A stretch of 64,000 bases of DNA. Source: Kriegella sp965368185. GTDB taxonomy: Bacteria > Bacteroidota > Bacteroidia > Flavobacteriales > Flavobacteriaceae. The stretch lies in contig CBDULZ010000008.1 in the NCBI GenBank assembly GCA_965368185.1, positions 1 through 64,000 of the forward strand, in the 5' to 3' direction. Positions 53,021 through 62,503 of this stretch are shown one piece after another. Positions within the stretch are counted from its first letter, which is position 1. Every line of letters starts with the position of its first letter. The position numbers were made by a program, and so were the translations under genes. The notes under the pieces are model-generated. The model did not search any database and had not been told where the DNA came from. It saw only the letters and a list, made by a program, of their open reading frames with translations.

Positions 53021-53054
53021 AAAAAACGGCAATCCATGGGGACTGCCGTTTTTT
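53021..53054. terminator. intrinsic terminator after secA
   Basis: An 11-bp perfect stem AAAAAACGGCA / TGCCGTTTTTT with a 12-base loop, 32 bp past the secA stop. Both strands carry T runs, so it can act in either direction. Confidence 0.88.
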
Positions 53055-53085
53055 ATTATTGGATGAGATGGTTTATTTAAAAGCA

Positions 53086-56000
53086 CTAATCTTCCGTCAA
53101 TACCCAATCTCCCTTGTCTATCAACGGTTCTGCCTGTTTGTATTTTACGGTCTTGTTTTCACCTGAAATAACATTTTTAATCGTCACACGATCATTACGC
53201 CCAATTTTAGGTCTTTCACGAACAATGGTCTCTGTAACTTGGGGGCGTTGTCTTTGGGTTTGTCCCGCGGCGCGGTTTCGTGCGGCCAACTCGTCACTAT
53301 TCGGAATTTCATCCTTCTGGGTTTGAAGGTTCTCTTTTGGCTTGCGAACGTTTCTTTCTTCTTGTATGTCGTTAGGGTTACCACTTGGTAATTCACCCTT
53401 GAATAAGAAGGAAACTACTTCTTTGTTGACCTTTTCGATCATTTCCTTAAAGAGTTCAAAAGCCTCAAATTTATAAATCAATAATGGATCTTTTTGTTCA
53501 TGTACGGCCAATTGAACAGACTGCTTCAATTCATCCATCTTTCGTAAATGCGTTTTCCACGAATCGTCGATAATGGCCAAGGTAATGTTCTTTTCAAAAT
53601 CGGTTACCAATTGCTTGCCATCGCTTTCGTAAGCATCTTTTAAATTGGTTACGACATTCAAACTTTTTACCCCATCGGTAAAGGGAACGACGATTCGCTC
53701 AAATTTATTGGCGCTATCTTCATAAACCTTTTTAATGACGGGAAATGCCGTATCGGCATTGCGCTCCATTTTATTTTGATAGTGCTCATAGGTTGCCGTA
53801 TAAATCTTGGTGGCAATCTCTTGAACTCCCATTTTTGAGAATTCTTCTTCAGAAATAGGTGCTGTAATGGAGAAGTATTTGATTAGCTCGAACTCAAAGT
53901 TCTTATAGTCACTAGCTCCTTTGTTCGTTTCTACGATAACCTCGCAGGTATCATAGATCATGTTTGCGATGTCGACTTTCAGGCGCTCTCCCTGTAAGGC
54001 ATGGCGCCTTCTTTTATAGACCACTTCACGTTGGGCGTTCATGACGTCATCGTATTCCAATAGTCGTTTACGTACGCCGAAGTTATTTTCCTCTACTTTC
54101 TTCTGGGCACGTTCTATTGATTTGGTCATCATGGAATGTTGAATGACTTCGCCATCTTCCAATCCCATTTTATCCATCATTTTGGCTACTCTTTCCGATC
54201 CGAACAAGCGCATCAGATTGTCTTCCAGAGAAACATAGAACTGTGAGCTTCCCGGGTCTCCTTGTCGACCAGATCGCCCTCTAAGCTGTCTATCGACTCG
54301 ACGTGAGTCATGCCGTTCAGTACCTACAATGGCAAGACCACCTGCCTTTTTAACCGCCTCGGTCAACTTGATATCGGTACCTCGACCCGCCATATTTGTT
54401 GCAATCGTAACTACTCCGGGATTTCCGGCTTCGGCAACAACATCGGCCTCTTTTTTATGTAGTTTGGCATTCAATACATTGTGAGCAACTTTACGAATGG
54501 TCAACATTCGCGAAAGTAGTTCGGAAATTTCAACGGAAGTTGTACCGATCAATACGGGTCTGCCTTCATTTGACAACTTGGTGACTTCATCAATAATGGC
54601 GTTGTATTTTTCCCGTTTGGTCTTGTAGATCAAATCGTTTCTATCGTCACGTGCAATGGGTCTGTTGGTGGGAATTTCCATCACATCCAATTTATAAATT
54701 TCCCAGAATTCGCCTGCTTCTGTAATTGCTGTTCCGGTCATGCCCGAAAGTTTTTGATACATTCTGAAATAATTCTGGAGCGTAACTGTAGCAAAGGTCT
54801 GGGTCAAGGCCTCGATTTTTACATTTTCTTTGGCCTCAATGGCCTGATGCAACCCATCGGAGTACCTTCTACCATCCATAATACGGCCGGTTTGCTCATC
54901 TACGATCATCACCTTGTTGTCCATTACCACATATTCCACATCTTTTTCAAAGAGGGTATATGCTTTCAACAATTGGCTCATAGTATGAATACGCTCACTT
55001 TTTATTGAAAAATCTTTAAAAAGCTCTTCTTTGAGTTCGGCTTCCTGCTCTATTTCAAGATTTTGATTTTCAATTTTAGCAATTTCACTGCCAATATCGG
55101 GCATGACAAAAAAGTCTTTATTCTGTTCCCCTGAGATATAATCAACACCCTTATCGGTAAGCTCAATCTGATTGTTTTTTTCATCGATAACGAACAAAAG
55201 TTCTTCATCCACTTTGGGCATTTCGCGATTGTTATCCTGCATATAGAAATTCTCGGTCTTTTGCAGTAATTGTTTTATACCTTCTTCACTCAAGAACTTA
55301 ATGAGCGCCTTGTTTTTTGGGAGGCCCCGATGTACACGTAATAATAAAAAGCCACCTTCCTTAGTGTCTCCCTCGTTGATCAACTTTTTAGCTTCTGCCA
55401 GTACTCCCGTCAAATATTGACGCTGTTTATTAACAATATCGCCTACTTTGGGCTTAAGCTCATTAAATTCATGACGGTCTCCCTCAGGTACCGGCCCAGA
55501 AATGATCAAAGGTGTTCGGGCATCATCTACCAATACTGAATCGACCTCATCGACGATGGCATAGTGGTGGGGGCGCTGCACCAAATCTTTTGGTGTATGC
55601 GCCATGTTATCACGTAGGTAATCAAAACCGAATTCATTATTGGTACCATAGGTGATATCTGCGTTATAAGCTGCCCTTCTACCTTCGGAATTAGGCCTGT
55701 GCTTGTCGATACAATCGACTGAAAGACCATGAAATTCGAAAATAGGGGCCATCCATGCGCTATCCCTTTTTGCCAAATAATCGTTTACCGTTACCAAATG
55801 GGCACCATGCCCCGAAAGGGCGTTCAGATATAACGGTAAGGTGGCCACTAGGGTTTTACCTTCTCCAGTCTGCATTTCTGCTATTTTGCCCTGATGTAAT
55901 GAAATACCACCGATAAGCTGTACATCATAGTGCACCATATCCCAAGTGACTTCTTTACCGGCTGCGTCCCAAGAGTTTTTCCAAACGGCATGGTCACCAT

Positions 56001-56448
56001 CCAGAGTTACATAATCTTTATTTCCTGAAAGTTGTCTGTCGTATTCAGAAGCGCTAACCGTAAGTGTTTTATTATTAGCAAAACGTTTGGCAGTTTCTTT
56101 GACAACTGCAAAAGCTTCTGGAAGCATGTCATTTAGTGTATCTTCGGTAATTTTATAGACATCTTCCTTAAGCTTGTCGATTTCCCCGTAAATATCTTCG
56201 TTCTTATCGATATCTTTTGAGGCATTTACTTCGGCGGTAAGTTCGTCTATTTGATCGTTAAGCGATTTGCATGCCTCTGTTATTTTTGACTTGAATTCTA
56301 TAGTCTTATTACGCAGTTCGTCATGGCTCAATCCCGCCAACCCTGCTTCGAAGGATTTTATTTTATTGACCAAAGGCTGCAATTCTTTTACATCCTTTTT
56401 TGATTTATCTCCTACGAATGCCTTTAAGATGGAATTTAAAAAACTCAT
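53086..56448 (-). CDS. secA: preprotein translocase ATPase SecA
   Basis: 1120 residues from MSFLNSILKAF; ten further codons are open but lack homology. Walker A is at 195-199 in MQTGEGKTLVATLP. LVTVNDYLAKRD, DEVDSVLVDDARTPLIIS, GTTSVEISE, ATNMAGRGTDIKL and QLRGRSGRQGDPGSS give both helicase-like folds. It is longer than the ~900-residue E. coli protein because of Bacteroidetes insertions in NBD1 (about residues 60-100 and 320-430). The C-terminal zinc SEC-C motif is absent; the tail ends GDWVLTED. It drives Sec export, which the many signal peptides here need. An intrinsic terminator follows. Confidence 0.97.
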   Translation of the reverse strand: MSFLNSILKAFVGDKSKKDVKELQPLVNKIKSFEAGLAGLSHDELRNKTIEFKSKITEACKSLNDQIDELTAEVNASKDIDKNEDIYGEIDKLKEDVYKITEDTLNDMLPEAFAVVKETAKRFANNKTLTVSASEYDRQLSGNKDYVTLDGDHAVWKNSWDAAGKEVTWDMVHYDVQLIGGISLHQGKIAEMQTGEGKTLVATLPLYLNALSGHGAHLVTVNDYLAKRDSAWMAPIFEFHGLSVDCIDKHRPNSEGRRAAYNADITYGTNNEFGFDYLRDNMAHTPKDLVQRPHHYAIVDEVDSVLVDDARTPLIISGPVPEGDRHEFNELKPKVGDIVNKQRQYLTGVLAEAKKLINEGDTKEGGFLLLRVHRGLPKNKALIKFLSEEGIKQLLQKTENFYMQDNNREMPKVDEELLFVIDEKNNQIELTDKGVDYISGEQNKDFFVMPDIGSEIAKIENQNLEIEQEAELKEELFKDFSIKSERIHTMSQLLKAYTLFEKDVEYVVMDNKVMIVDEQTGRIMDGRRYSDGLHQAIEAKENVKIEALTQTFATVTLQNYFRMYQKLSGMTGTAITEAGEFWEIYKLDVMEIPTNRPIARDDRNDLIYKTKREKYNAIIDEVTKLSNEGRPVLIGTTSVEISELLSRMLTIRKVAHNVLNAKLHKKEADVVAEAGNPGVVTIATNMAGRGTDIKLTEAVKKAGGLAIVGTERHDSRRVDRQLRGRSGRQGDPGSSQFYVSLEDNLMRLFGSERVAKMMDKMGLEDGEVIQHSMMTKSIERAQKKVEENNFGVRKRLLEYDDVMNAQREVVYKRRRHALQGERLKVDIANMIYDTCEVIVETNKGASDYKNFEFELIKYFSITAPISEEEFSKMGVQEIATKIYTATYEHYQNKMERNADTAFPVIKKVYEDSANKFERIVVPFTDGVKSLNVVTNLKDAYESDGKQLVTDFEKNITLAIIDDSWKTHLRKMDELKQSVQLAVHEQKDPLLIYKFEAFELFKEMIEKVNKEVVSFLFKGELPSGNPNDIQEERNVRKPKENLQTQKDEIPNSDELAARNRAAGQTQRQRPQVTETIVRERPKIGRNDRVTIKNVISGENKTVKYKQAEPLIDKGDWVLTED

Positions 56449-56611
56449 ACTATTCTTTTTATATTGAAAACGTGCCAATCAGATCATTGCGCCGTTTGTT
56501 CTGTTATCGGAATCAGTTTATAATCGATTTCTGATGCCATTATTAAAGCAAAAGGCATTCCAGTTCACGATTTTAGGGCAAAAGACTCTGACCCTCTGCC
56601 AAAATTACATA

Positions 56612-56639
56612 AAAAAAAAGCCTCGTAAGAGACTTTTTT
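56612..56639. terminator. terminator-like hairpin after the DUF2795 gene
   Basis: An A-rich arm ending GCCTC, a GTAA loop, and GAGACTTTTTT. One mismatch lies in the stem. It is 23 bp past the stop of the DUF2795 gene. Confidence 0.6.
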
Positions 56640-56661
56640 GTTGCAAATACGTTAATGTATT

Positions 56662-56886
56662 TTAATATTCATCCTCGTTCCAGAGGTAGTCCTCTTCGGT
56701 GGGATAGTCTGGCCATATTTCTTCTATGGACTCATATATCTCACCACCTTCTTCTTCCATCGATTGAAGATTTTCAACGACTTCCAAAGGCGCACCCGTG
56801 CGGATTGAATAGTCGATCAATTCATCTTTTGTGGCAGGCCAGGGTGCATCGCTCAAGTAAGATGCTAGTTCTAAAGTCCAGTACAT
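56662..56886 (-). CDS. DUF2795 protein
   Basis: 74 residues, very acidic, beginning MYWTLELASYLSDAPWPATK, then DELIDYSIRTGAPLEVVENL. DUF2795 proteins are small helical and often near stress genes; a role in protein-protein contacts has been suggested but not shown. It stands alone and is followed by a terminator-like hairpin. Confidence 0.82.
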   Translation of the reverse strand: MYWTLELASYLSDAPWPATKDELIDYSIRTGAPLEVVENLQSMEEEGGEIYESIEEIWPDYPTEEDYLWNEDEY

Positions 56887-57083
56887 GGTAATAGTTTGAT
56901 TTTAATTTTTTTGCAAAAATAATTTTTAAACGCAAATAGCCAAGCTATTTTCAAAGTATTTCGACTTTTTTAAGTTATTATTTTTGTTTTGATAATTTTA
57001 GTAACGAAGAAATAACGAATTTATTAGAGAATACCAAATTAAACCGCTGTAAATTCGATTTTTATTGCTTATTGCAGTGTTTG

Positions 57084-57656
57084 CTACTCTTTAGTAGGGA
57101 TCCATTTTACTTCTTCTACTTTTAAATCGTATGACAATTTCCGTGCCAATATAAATAGATAGTCGGATAACCTATTGATAAATGACAACACATTTTCTTC
57201 AAGAGGGTCTTGCGTATATAAATAGGTTATCAGTCGTTCTCCCCTGCGGCATACTGTACGGGCGATATGACAGAATGACACGGTTTGATGCCCTCCGGGA
57301 AGTATAAAATGTGTCATCGGCGCAAGAGAGGCCTCCATTGCGTCCATTTCAGATTCCAAAAGTTCGATATCCGTTGTCTTGATTCTGGCGATATTTAAGC
57401 GTTGTTTCCCATTTTTCAATTCAGCTTTTTCGGGATCGGTCGCCAAAATTGCGCCCACAGTAAACAACTTATTTTGTATTAGTTGTAGAATATCTTTCGT
57501 GTGCGAATCAATTTTTTGGTCTCGAATCAAGCCTAACCAAGAATTTAATTCATCGACGGTGCCATAGCTTTCGATACGTATATGGTGTTTTTTTACACGC
57601 GTACCCCCAAATAACGAAGTGGTACCATCGTCTCCGGTTTTGGTATAAATTTTCAT
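57084..57656 (-). CDS. ATP:cob(I)alamin adenosyltransferase, PduO type
   Basis: 190 residues, opening KIYTKTGDDGTTSLFGGTRV (ATP-binding loop). SYGTVDELNSWLGLIR and HIARTVCRRGERLITYL give the helices with the catalytic Arg. It makes adenosylcobalamin for methylmalonyl-CoA mutase, linking it in function to meaB at 30651-31697. It is likely the last gene of the minus-strand group from 61550. Confidence 0.92.
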   Translation of the reverse strand: MKIYTKTGDDGTTSLFGGTRVKKHHIRIESYGTVDELNSWLGLIRDQKIDSHTKDILQLIQNKLFTVGAILATDPEKAELKNGKQRLNIARIKTTDIELLESEMDAMEASLAPMTHFILPGGHQTVSFCHIARTVCRRGERLITYLYTQDPLEENVLSFINRLSDYLFILARKLSYDLKVEEVKWIPTKE

Positions 57657-57721
57657 GTTTTAATTTGATTTTGAAGGCTTTGGGGAGGGATTTACCTTAG
57701 GTGTCGCCAATCGGATTAAAC

Positions 57722-57886
57722 TCAGTTTTCAACTTTTTTCTCATCATTATTTTTTCTTTTCGAACTCCCATGACCCTCCATAAATTTTCTTGCTTTACGG
57801 TCTTTTGCTTTTCTTTTTGTGCTGAAGGATATAAACAGATAGACCAATAAAACTGCGCCTAAAACGTAATAAATTGTATCATCCAT
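57722..57886 (-). CDS. small membrane protein, 54 residues
   Basis: Starts MDDTIYYVLGAVLLVYLFIS (one membrane helix), then a strongly basic tail with KRKAKDRKARKFMEGHG. The layout and position in the operon suggest a real gene. No family recognised. It would not be found with a length cut-off of 60 codons. Confidence 0.65.
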   Translation of the reverse strand: MDDTIYYVLGAVLLVYLFISFSTKRKAKDRKARKFMEGHGSSKRKNNDEKKVEN

Positions 57887-57918
57887 AATTATAAATGTTG
57901 TTATCTAAAGTTACGGGT

Positions 57919-58467
57919 TTATATTCTAATCTTAAAATGTTCTTCTACTTGTTCACTTCTCGGAAAAATTGCGCCGCAATAGAACATATCTATGGTCACT
58001 CTACTAATTTCAAGTTTTTTAGCGCTTTCCCAAAAAGCCATATTTTGTTTGTTTTTATGTATTGCATCGATAAGAATCAAAGAATCGTTATGCGTCTTGT
58101 CTATTATAACATCATCGATGTTTTGCTTCCAATTGGAAGCCTCAAGATAGATAAGGTCGTAAGTCGGGACGTTAAATTGAATCAAGGGAAAGGTTTTGCT
58201 AACCCTTTCTTTTAAATTTACGTTGTTGGGCTCGATCCATAGCTTCTCAACATTAAAATAGGGAATGCTCTGGAATAGTACTTTTTCCGTTTTTCTCGCC
58301 TTATGGGTTGATTTTTTATAAATGCATTTTGTAAAATAGTCATATACAAAAGGGGAGTGTACCCCGTACTGATTGGTAGATGTTATAAGAAACTTAAAAT
58401 ATTCGATCAATTGATGCATGACAAAGATACTAGACCAGCTGCATAGGTTTTTAAATTTTGGCTTCAC
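57919..58467 (-). CDS. methyltransferase-like protein lacking the SAM-binding core
   Basis: 182 residues (166 if started at 58419). MHQLIEYFKFLITSTNQYGV and HSPFVYDYFTKCIY are the N-terminal signature of flavobacterial class I methyltransferases of ~215 residues, and the C-terminal part (HNDSLILIDAIHKNKQNMAFW, then RSEQVEEHFKIRI) is also preserved. The motif I region between them (a GxGxG-like loop) is missing: after residue 75 the chain passes from YFNVEKLWIEPN straight to the later strands. It is probably catalytically inactive or repurposed. It starts 8 bp after the ABC-F stop. A TATCTTTG box at 58422-58429 complicates the start. Confidence 0.7.
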   Translation of the reverse strand: MKPKFKNLCSWSSIFVMHQLIEYFKFLITSTNQYGVHSPFVYDYFTKCIYKKSTHKARKTEKVLFQSIPYFNVEKLWIEPNNVNLKERVSKTFPLIQFNVPTYDLIYLEASNWKQNIDDVIIDKTHNDSLILIDAIHKNKQNMAFWESAKKLEISRVTIDMFYCGAIFPRSEQVEEHFKIRI

Positions 58468-58475
58468 TGAATTGG

Positions 58476-60353
58476 TTACTCCATTAGCGCAGAAAGTTCA
58501 AACCAACGCTCGGTTTTGGTGTCAATAGCATCAGTGATTTCTTTAAGTTCAATGGATAGGGCGTCGATTTCCTCTCCTGACAATGAACCGTCTGTGAACT
58601 TATGTTGTACTTCCCCCTTTTTGACTTCCAATTTTCGAATCTCCCTTTCCAAGGTTTTGTATTCTTTTTGTTCTAAATAGGAAAGTTTCGGAGTTTTTTC
58701 CTCATTTTTCCAGTCGCTTTTAACGCTTTTTTGTTCGGTACCATTTTCTTTCGCGTTTCTTTTTTCTTCCAGGGTACTGTCTTCGTAAACGCGGAAATCG
58801 GAATAGTTTCCGGGAAAATCCTGTATTTCACCTTCGCCACGAAAAATAAAGAGGTGGTCGACGATCTTATCCATAAAATAGCGGTCGTGAGAGACAACGA
58901 TCAGACATCCTGGAAAATCCAGCAAGAAGTTTTCCAAGACATTCAGCGTTACAATATCGAGGTCGTTGGTAGGTTCATCCAAAATCAAAAAATTAGGATT
59001 TTGAATAAGTACGGTACAGAGGTAGAGTCTTTTACGTTCTCCGCCACTTAGCTTATCTACAAAATCATATTGCTTCTTCCGGTCGAACAGAAAACGCTCC
59101 AGAAGCTGCTGGGCCGAAATCTGTCGGCCCTTTTTTAAGGGAATATAATCGCCGAACTCGCGAATTACATCTATGACCTTCTGGCCCTCTTTAATCTCGA
59201 TACCTTTCTGGGTGTAGTACCCGAATTTAAGGGTTTCGCCCACGACGACTTTGCCTGCATCGGGTTTGTCCGTTCCTGTAATGATATTCAAGAAGGTAGA
59301 TTTTCCTGTTCCATTTTTTCCAATGATTCCAACCCTTTCTCCTTTCGTAAAGGTGTAATCAAATTTGTCGAGAATGGGTTTGTCGGGATAGGATTTCGAT
59401 ATTTTGTGCAGCTCTAGAATTTTACTGCCCAAGCGTTCCATATTGATTTCCAATTGCACCTCATGGTCTTTACGACGTTGACTGGCCTTTTCCTTGATGG
59501 CGCTAAAGTCATCGATACGCGATTTCGATTTCGTCGTCCGTGCTTTGGGTTGCCGGCGCATCCATTCCAGTTCTTTCTTAAAAAGGCGTTCCGATTTATG
59601 TTGTTCGACACTTTCCAATTCGATACGTGCTTCTTTCTTTTCGAGATAGTACGAATAGTTTCCTTTGTACGAATACAGGATGCCATTGTCGAGCTCCAAA
59701 ATTTCGTTGCACACGCGTTCCAAAAAAAACCGGTCGTGGGTAACCATAAACAGCGTGAACTTTTCCTTGGCAAAATACTGTTCCAGCCATTCGATCATTT
59801 CAAGATCCAAGTGGTTGGTAGGTTCGTCTAAAATTAACAATTCGGGCCGATTGATCAACGCATTGGCCAAAGCCAACCGCTTCTTTTGTCCACCTGATAA
59901 CTTACCGACCTTCATGTTAAGGTCTTCAAGTTTTAATTTGAAAAGAATCTGTTTGTACTGGGTTTCGAAATCCCATGCATCAAAACGCTCCATGGCTTCG
60001 AAGGCTTTTTGATAGGCTTCGGCATCGTCGGGGTTGGTCAGGGCTTTTTCATACCTTCGTATTACCTCTAATACCTCATTGTCTGATGCAAAAATGGTCT
60101 CTTCTACGGTAAGTTCGGGGTTGAGGTCGGGTTCTTGTTCTAAAAAGGAAACCCGTATGCCCTTTCGAAAGTTTACTTGCCCGGCATCAGTTGCATCCTG
60201 ACCCGATAAGATATTTAATATTGATGTTTTCCCCGTTCCATTTTTGGCGATAAGGGCAATCTTTTGGTCTTTGTTGATGCCAAAGGATATGTCTTGGAAA
60301 AGAACGTTTTCGCCATATGATTTGGCTATGTTTTCAACTGTAACTAAATTCAT
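58476..60353 (-). CDS. ABC-F family ATPase (Uup-like)
   Basis: 625 residues, no membrane segments. Two ABC domains: Walker A IAKNGTGKTS (about 35-44) and IIGKNGTGKST, signatures LSGGQKKRLALANAL and LSGGERKRLYLC, Walker B LLILDEPTNHLD and FLILDEPTNDLD. A charged linker, and a C-terminal helical coiled coil of about 80 residues (SYLEQKEYKTLEREIRKLE). ABC-F proteins act on the ribosome; those with a C-terminal coiled coil resemble Uup. It begins immediately after the DUF4105 stop. Confidence 0.92.
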   Translation of the reverse strand: MNLVTVENIAKSYGENVLFQDISFGINKDQKIALIAKNGTGKTSILNILSGQDATDAGQVNFRKGIRVSFLEQEPDLNPELTVEETIFASDNEVLEVIRRYEKALTNPDDAEAYQKAFEAMERFDAWDFETQYKQILFKLKLEDLNMKVGKLSGGQKKRLALANALINRPELLILDEPTNHLDLEMIEWLEQYFAKEKFTLFMVTHDRFFLERVCNEILELDNGILYSYKGNYSYYLEKKEARIELESVEQHKSERLFKKELEWMRRQPKARTTKSKSRIDDFSAIKEKASQRRKDHEVQLEINMERLGSKILELHKISKSYPDKPILDKFDYTFTKGERVGIIGKNGTGKSTFLNIITGTDKPDAGKVVVGETLKFGYYTQKGIEIKEGQKVIDVIREFGDYIPLKKGRQISAQQLLERFLFDRKKQYDFVDKLSGGERKRLYLCTVLIQNPNFLILDEPTNDLDIVTLNVLENFLLDFPGCLIVVSHDRYFMDKIVDHLFIFRGEGEIQDFPGNYSDFRVYEDSTLEEKRNAKENGTEQKSVKSDWKNEEKTPKLSYLEQKEYKTLEREIRKLEVKKGEVQHKFTDGSLSGEEIDALSIELKEITDAIDTKTERWFELSALME

Positions 60354-61550
60354 TTAACTGGTTGTATTATTGGGGGATTTTGTGCGCTTAGATAACTGGA
60401 TCAAATATAGATATCGAATTGTTAGGAGGATAAGCAATGGAATGATCATTGTAGAAAACACCTGTATTTTTAAAAGCCAAACCAAAATAGTTGCCCCAAG
60501 AAGCAAAAGTAACAACAGCAGGTATTTCGAAATCCAAACGGGAAAGGTTTTCTTCGAAATCATAAAAAAGGCGACTACTAGATTCAAAGGAAATACCCAA
60601 AGAAGGTTAAAATTGCCGACCGTTGTCGTGTGTTCGGTCAGAAACCAAAGATGAAACAATTGTAAACCGGCCAGACCTGTGATAAAAAAAAGTGAAAAAT
60701 CGAGCCATTTGGTTCGTCTTTGTTTTTTTATATCATTGAAAGTTATGAAACTGCCAAGAATGAGTACTGCCGTGAGCCAAAATAGGGGAGTGGCAAAAAA
60801 GTTTGAGTCCTTGTTTTTCTCAGCAGATTTGAACACCGATGTAGTTTTGTCCGACAAGGGTTTCCCGCCCATTGTGGCGTGCGTCAGTTGCCTCATTACA
60901 TAAGCAGGCAAATACATATGCTCCTTGGGAGTAGCTTTCTTATCAATTACCGACCCTAGGGCCATATCAATGCCAAAGGCTGCCCATGAATTGAATTCTA
61001 AGTTATGATGGATCAGTTCACGAAATGTATATTGTTCTGTTATATAGTTAGGGTCGAACGTCAGCTGGGTGCCATAGTTTTCTTTAAGAACATCCCATAT
61101 TTTTGTGGCGCAGTTATCATAAAAAAAGTCGTATCGGTAATCTCTATTTTCAGGTAAATAGTTGTGCTCTAAAAACTGAAACAGCTTATTCCGTTCCTCT
61201 AAAGAAAGGTTCAACGTATTTTCATTTACCCATCGGTTGTAATATTTATATTCGGCAAGAAAACGATCCATGTGCTGTTTGCCCAAAGAATAAATAAGGT
61301 TGCCTTGCGTGAAATCAAGATAAAACCAAGGAGGGTTAAAATCAAAAGTTCCGTAATTGTATACCGCATCTATGCCGAGTGTTCGGTCTTGAACCCGAAA
61401 GGCGCTATGACCAAAGGCCGTATAAAGATCATCGCCTGGACCACAGGTTAAAACACTAATTTCCGATAAGGGGGAAAGTTCTATTTTCTGTGAAAAACCA
61501 AAGGTAGTCCATAATAGAAAAAGTAGTAAAATGAGGTTCTTTGATTGCAT
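60354..61550 (-). CDS. DUF4105 protein (Lnb-like lipoprotein N-acyltransferase)
   Basis: 398 residues with signal peptide ending FGFSQ. The periplasmic domain has CGPGDDLYTAFGHSAFRV (His48) and YRYDFFYDNCATKIWD (Cys147), a Cys-His pair fitting an acyl-transfer site. Helices follow from about residue 255 (four to five). DUF4105 proteins of Bacteroides have been reported to N-acylate lipoproteins in place of Lnt. Many lipoprotein leaders occur in this window, so the role is apt. The next gene starts on the base after this stop. Confidence 0.85.
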   Translation of the reverse strand: MQSKNLILLLFLLWTTFGFSQKIELSPLSEISVLTCGPGDDLYTAFGHSAFRVQDRTLGIDAVYNYGTFDFNPPWFYLDFTQGNLIYSLGKQHMDRFLAEYKYYNRWVNENTLNLSLEERNKLFQFLEHNYLPENRDYRYDFFYDNCATKIWDVLKENYGTQLTFDPNYITEQYTFRELIHHNLEFNSWAAFGIDMALGSVIDKKATPKEHMYLPAYVMRQLTHATMGGKPLSDKTTSVFKSAEKNKDSNFFATPLFWLTAVLILGSFITFNDIKKQRRTKWLDFSLFFITGLAGLQLFHLWFLTEHTTTVGNFNLLWVFPLNLVVAFFMISKKTFPVWISKYLLLLLLLLGATILVWLLKIQVFSTMIIPLLILLTIRYLYLIQLSKRTKSPNNTTS

Positions 61551-61683
61551 TTAAATGACGGTCAAGATAATTGCTGGCAAATATCCGAATAAATAATGGA
61601 CTAAAGGGTTACTGAAAAATTGTCTTATTTTTACAAAAGCAATTTTTTTCACAAAACCGGACGCCCGCCTAACTTTTTCAACA

Positions 61684-62433
61684 ATGAAACAACATATTCC
61701 CAATTTAATAACTTTGTTCAATGTTTTCTGTGGCTGTGTGGCCACGGTTTTTGCTGTAATGAACCAACTTGAGCTGGCGGCACTTTTCGTTTTTTTGGGA
61801 ATATTTTTCGATTTCTTTGATGGATTGGCCGCACGAATTTTAAACGTGCAAAGTGAATTGGGGTTACAACTTGATTCTTTGGCCGATGTGATTACAAGCG
61901 GATTGGTACCGGGTATTGTGATGTTTCAGTTGTTTGACATGTCGCAAAGTGGCGGTTGGAATGCATTTGATAATGCGACCTTTGCCGAAGGGTCAGAAAT
62001 TTCAATACTTCCTTTTTTCGGATTTCTGATTACCATGGCCTCGGCCTACCGTCTGGCCAAATTTAATTTAGATGAAAATCAGGTATCTTCTTTTATAGGG
62101 CTTCCGACTCCGGCAAATGCCTTATTGATTCTGTCCCTTCCCTTGATTTTGTTATATCATAACAATGATGCGCTAAACTCGATTATTTTAAACCAATGGT
62201 TTTTAATCGGTATGACGTTGCTAAGTGCCTTCCTCTTAAATTCGAAAATTGTGCTTTTTGCCCTAAAATTTAAAAACTGGAGTTTTAAGGATAATGCCCT
62301 ACGTTATATTTTTCTTATCGTGAGTTTGGTGCTTTTGGTGACCATGCAGTTTTTAGCGGTTCCTATTATTATCGGCTTTTATATTTTGGGTTCATTGATT
62401 GACAGTTCCGCTAGTACAAGAAAGCAGGCATAA
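61684..62433 (+). CDS. pssA: CDP-diacylglycerol-serine O-phosphatidyltransferase
   Basis: A 249-residue, multi-helix membrane protein. The CDP-alcohol phosphatidyltransferase motif is exact: Asp43 and Asp46-Gly47, Ala50-Arg51, Gly60, Asp64 and Asp68. It makes phosphatidylserine, the precursor of phosphatidylethanolamine, in the inner membrane. It is divergent from the DUF4105-ABC-F group and convergent with lptB. Confidence 0.94.
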   Translation: MKQHIPNLITLFNVFCGCVATVFAVMNQLELAALFVFLGIFFDFFDGLAARILNVQSELGLQLDSLADVITSGLVPGIVMFQLFDMSQSGGWNAFDNATFAEGSEISILPFFGFLITMASAYRLAKFNLDENQVSSFIGLPTPANALLILSLPLILLYHNNDALNSIILNQWFLIGMTLLSAFLLNSKIVLFALKFKNWSFKDNALRYIFLIVSLVLLVTMQFLAVPIIIGFYILGSLIDSSASTRKQA

Positions 62434-62503
62434 ACACAATCGAATGGGCAAAGTTTTATGTAGGGGGAATATTCTATTGAAGCATAATATCGGCCGCAGC
62501 TCA

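Noticed and set aside
59414..59831. Several 60-125 codon frames on both strands inside the ABC-F gene
   Set aside because: All overlap the intact ABC-F coding sequence and have no independent features.
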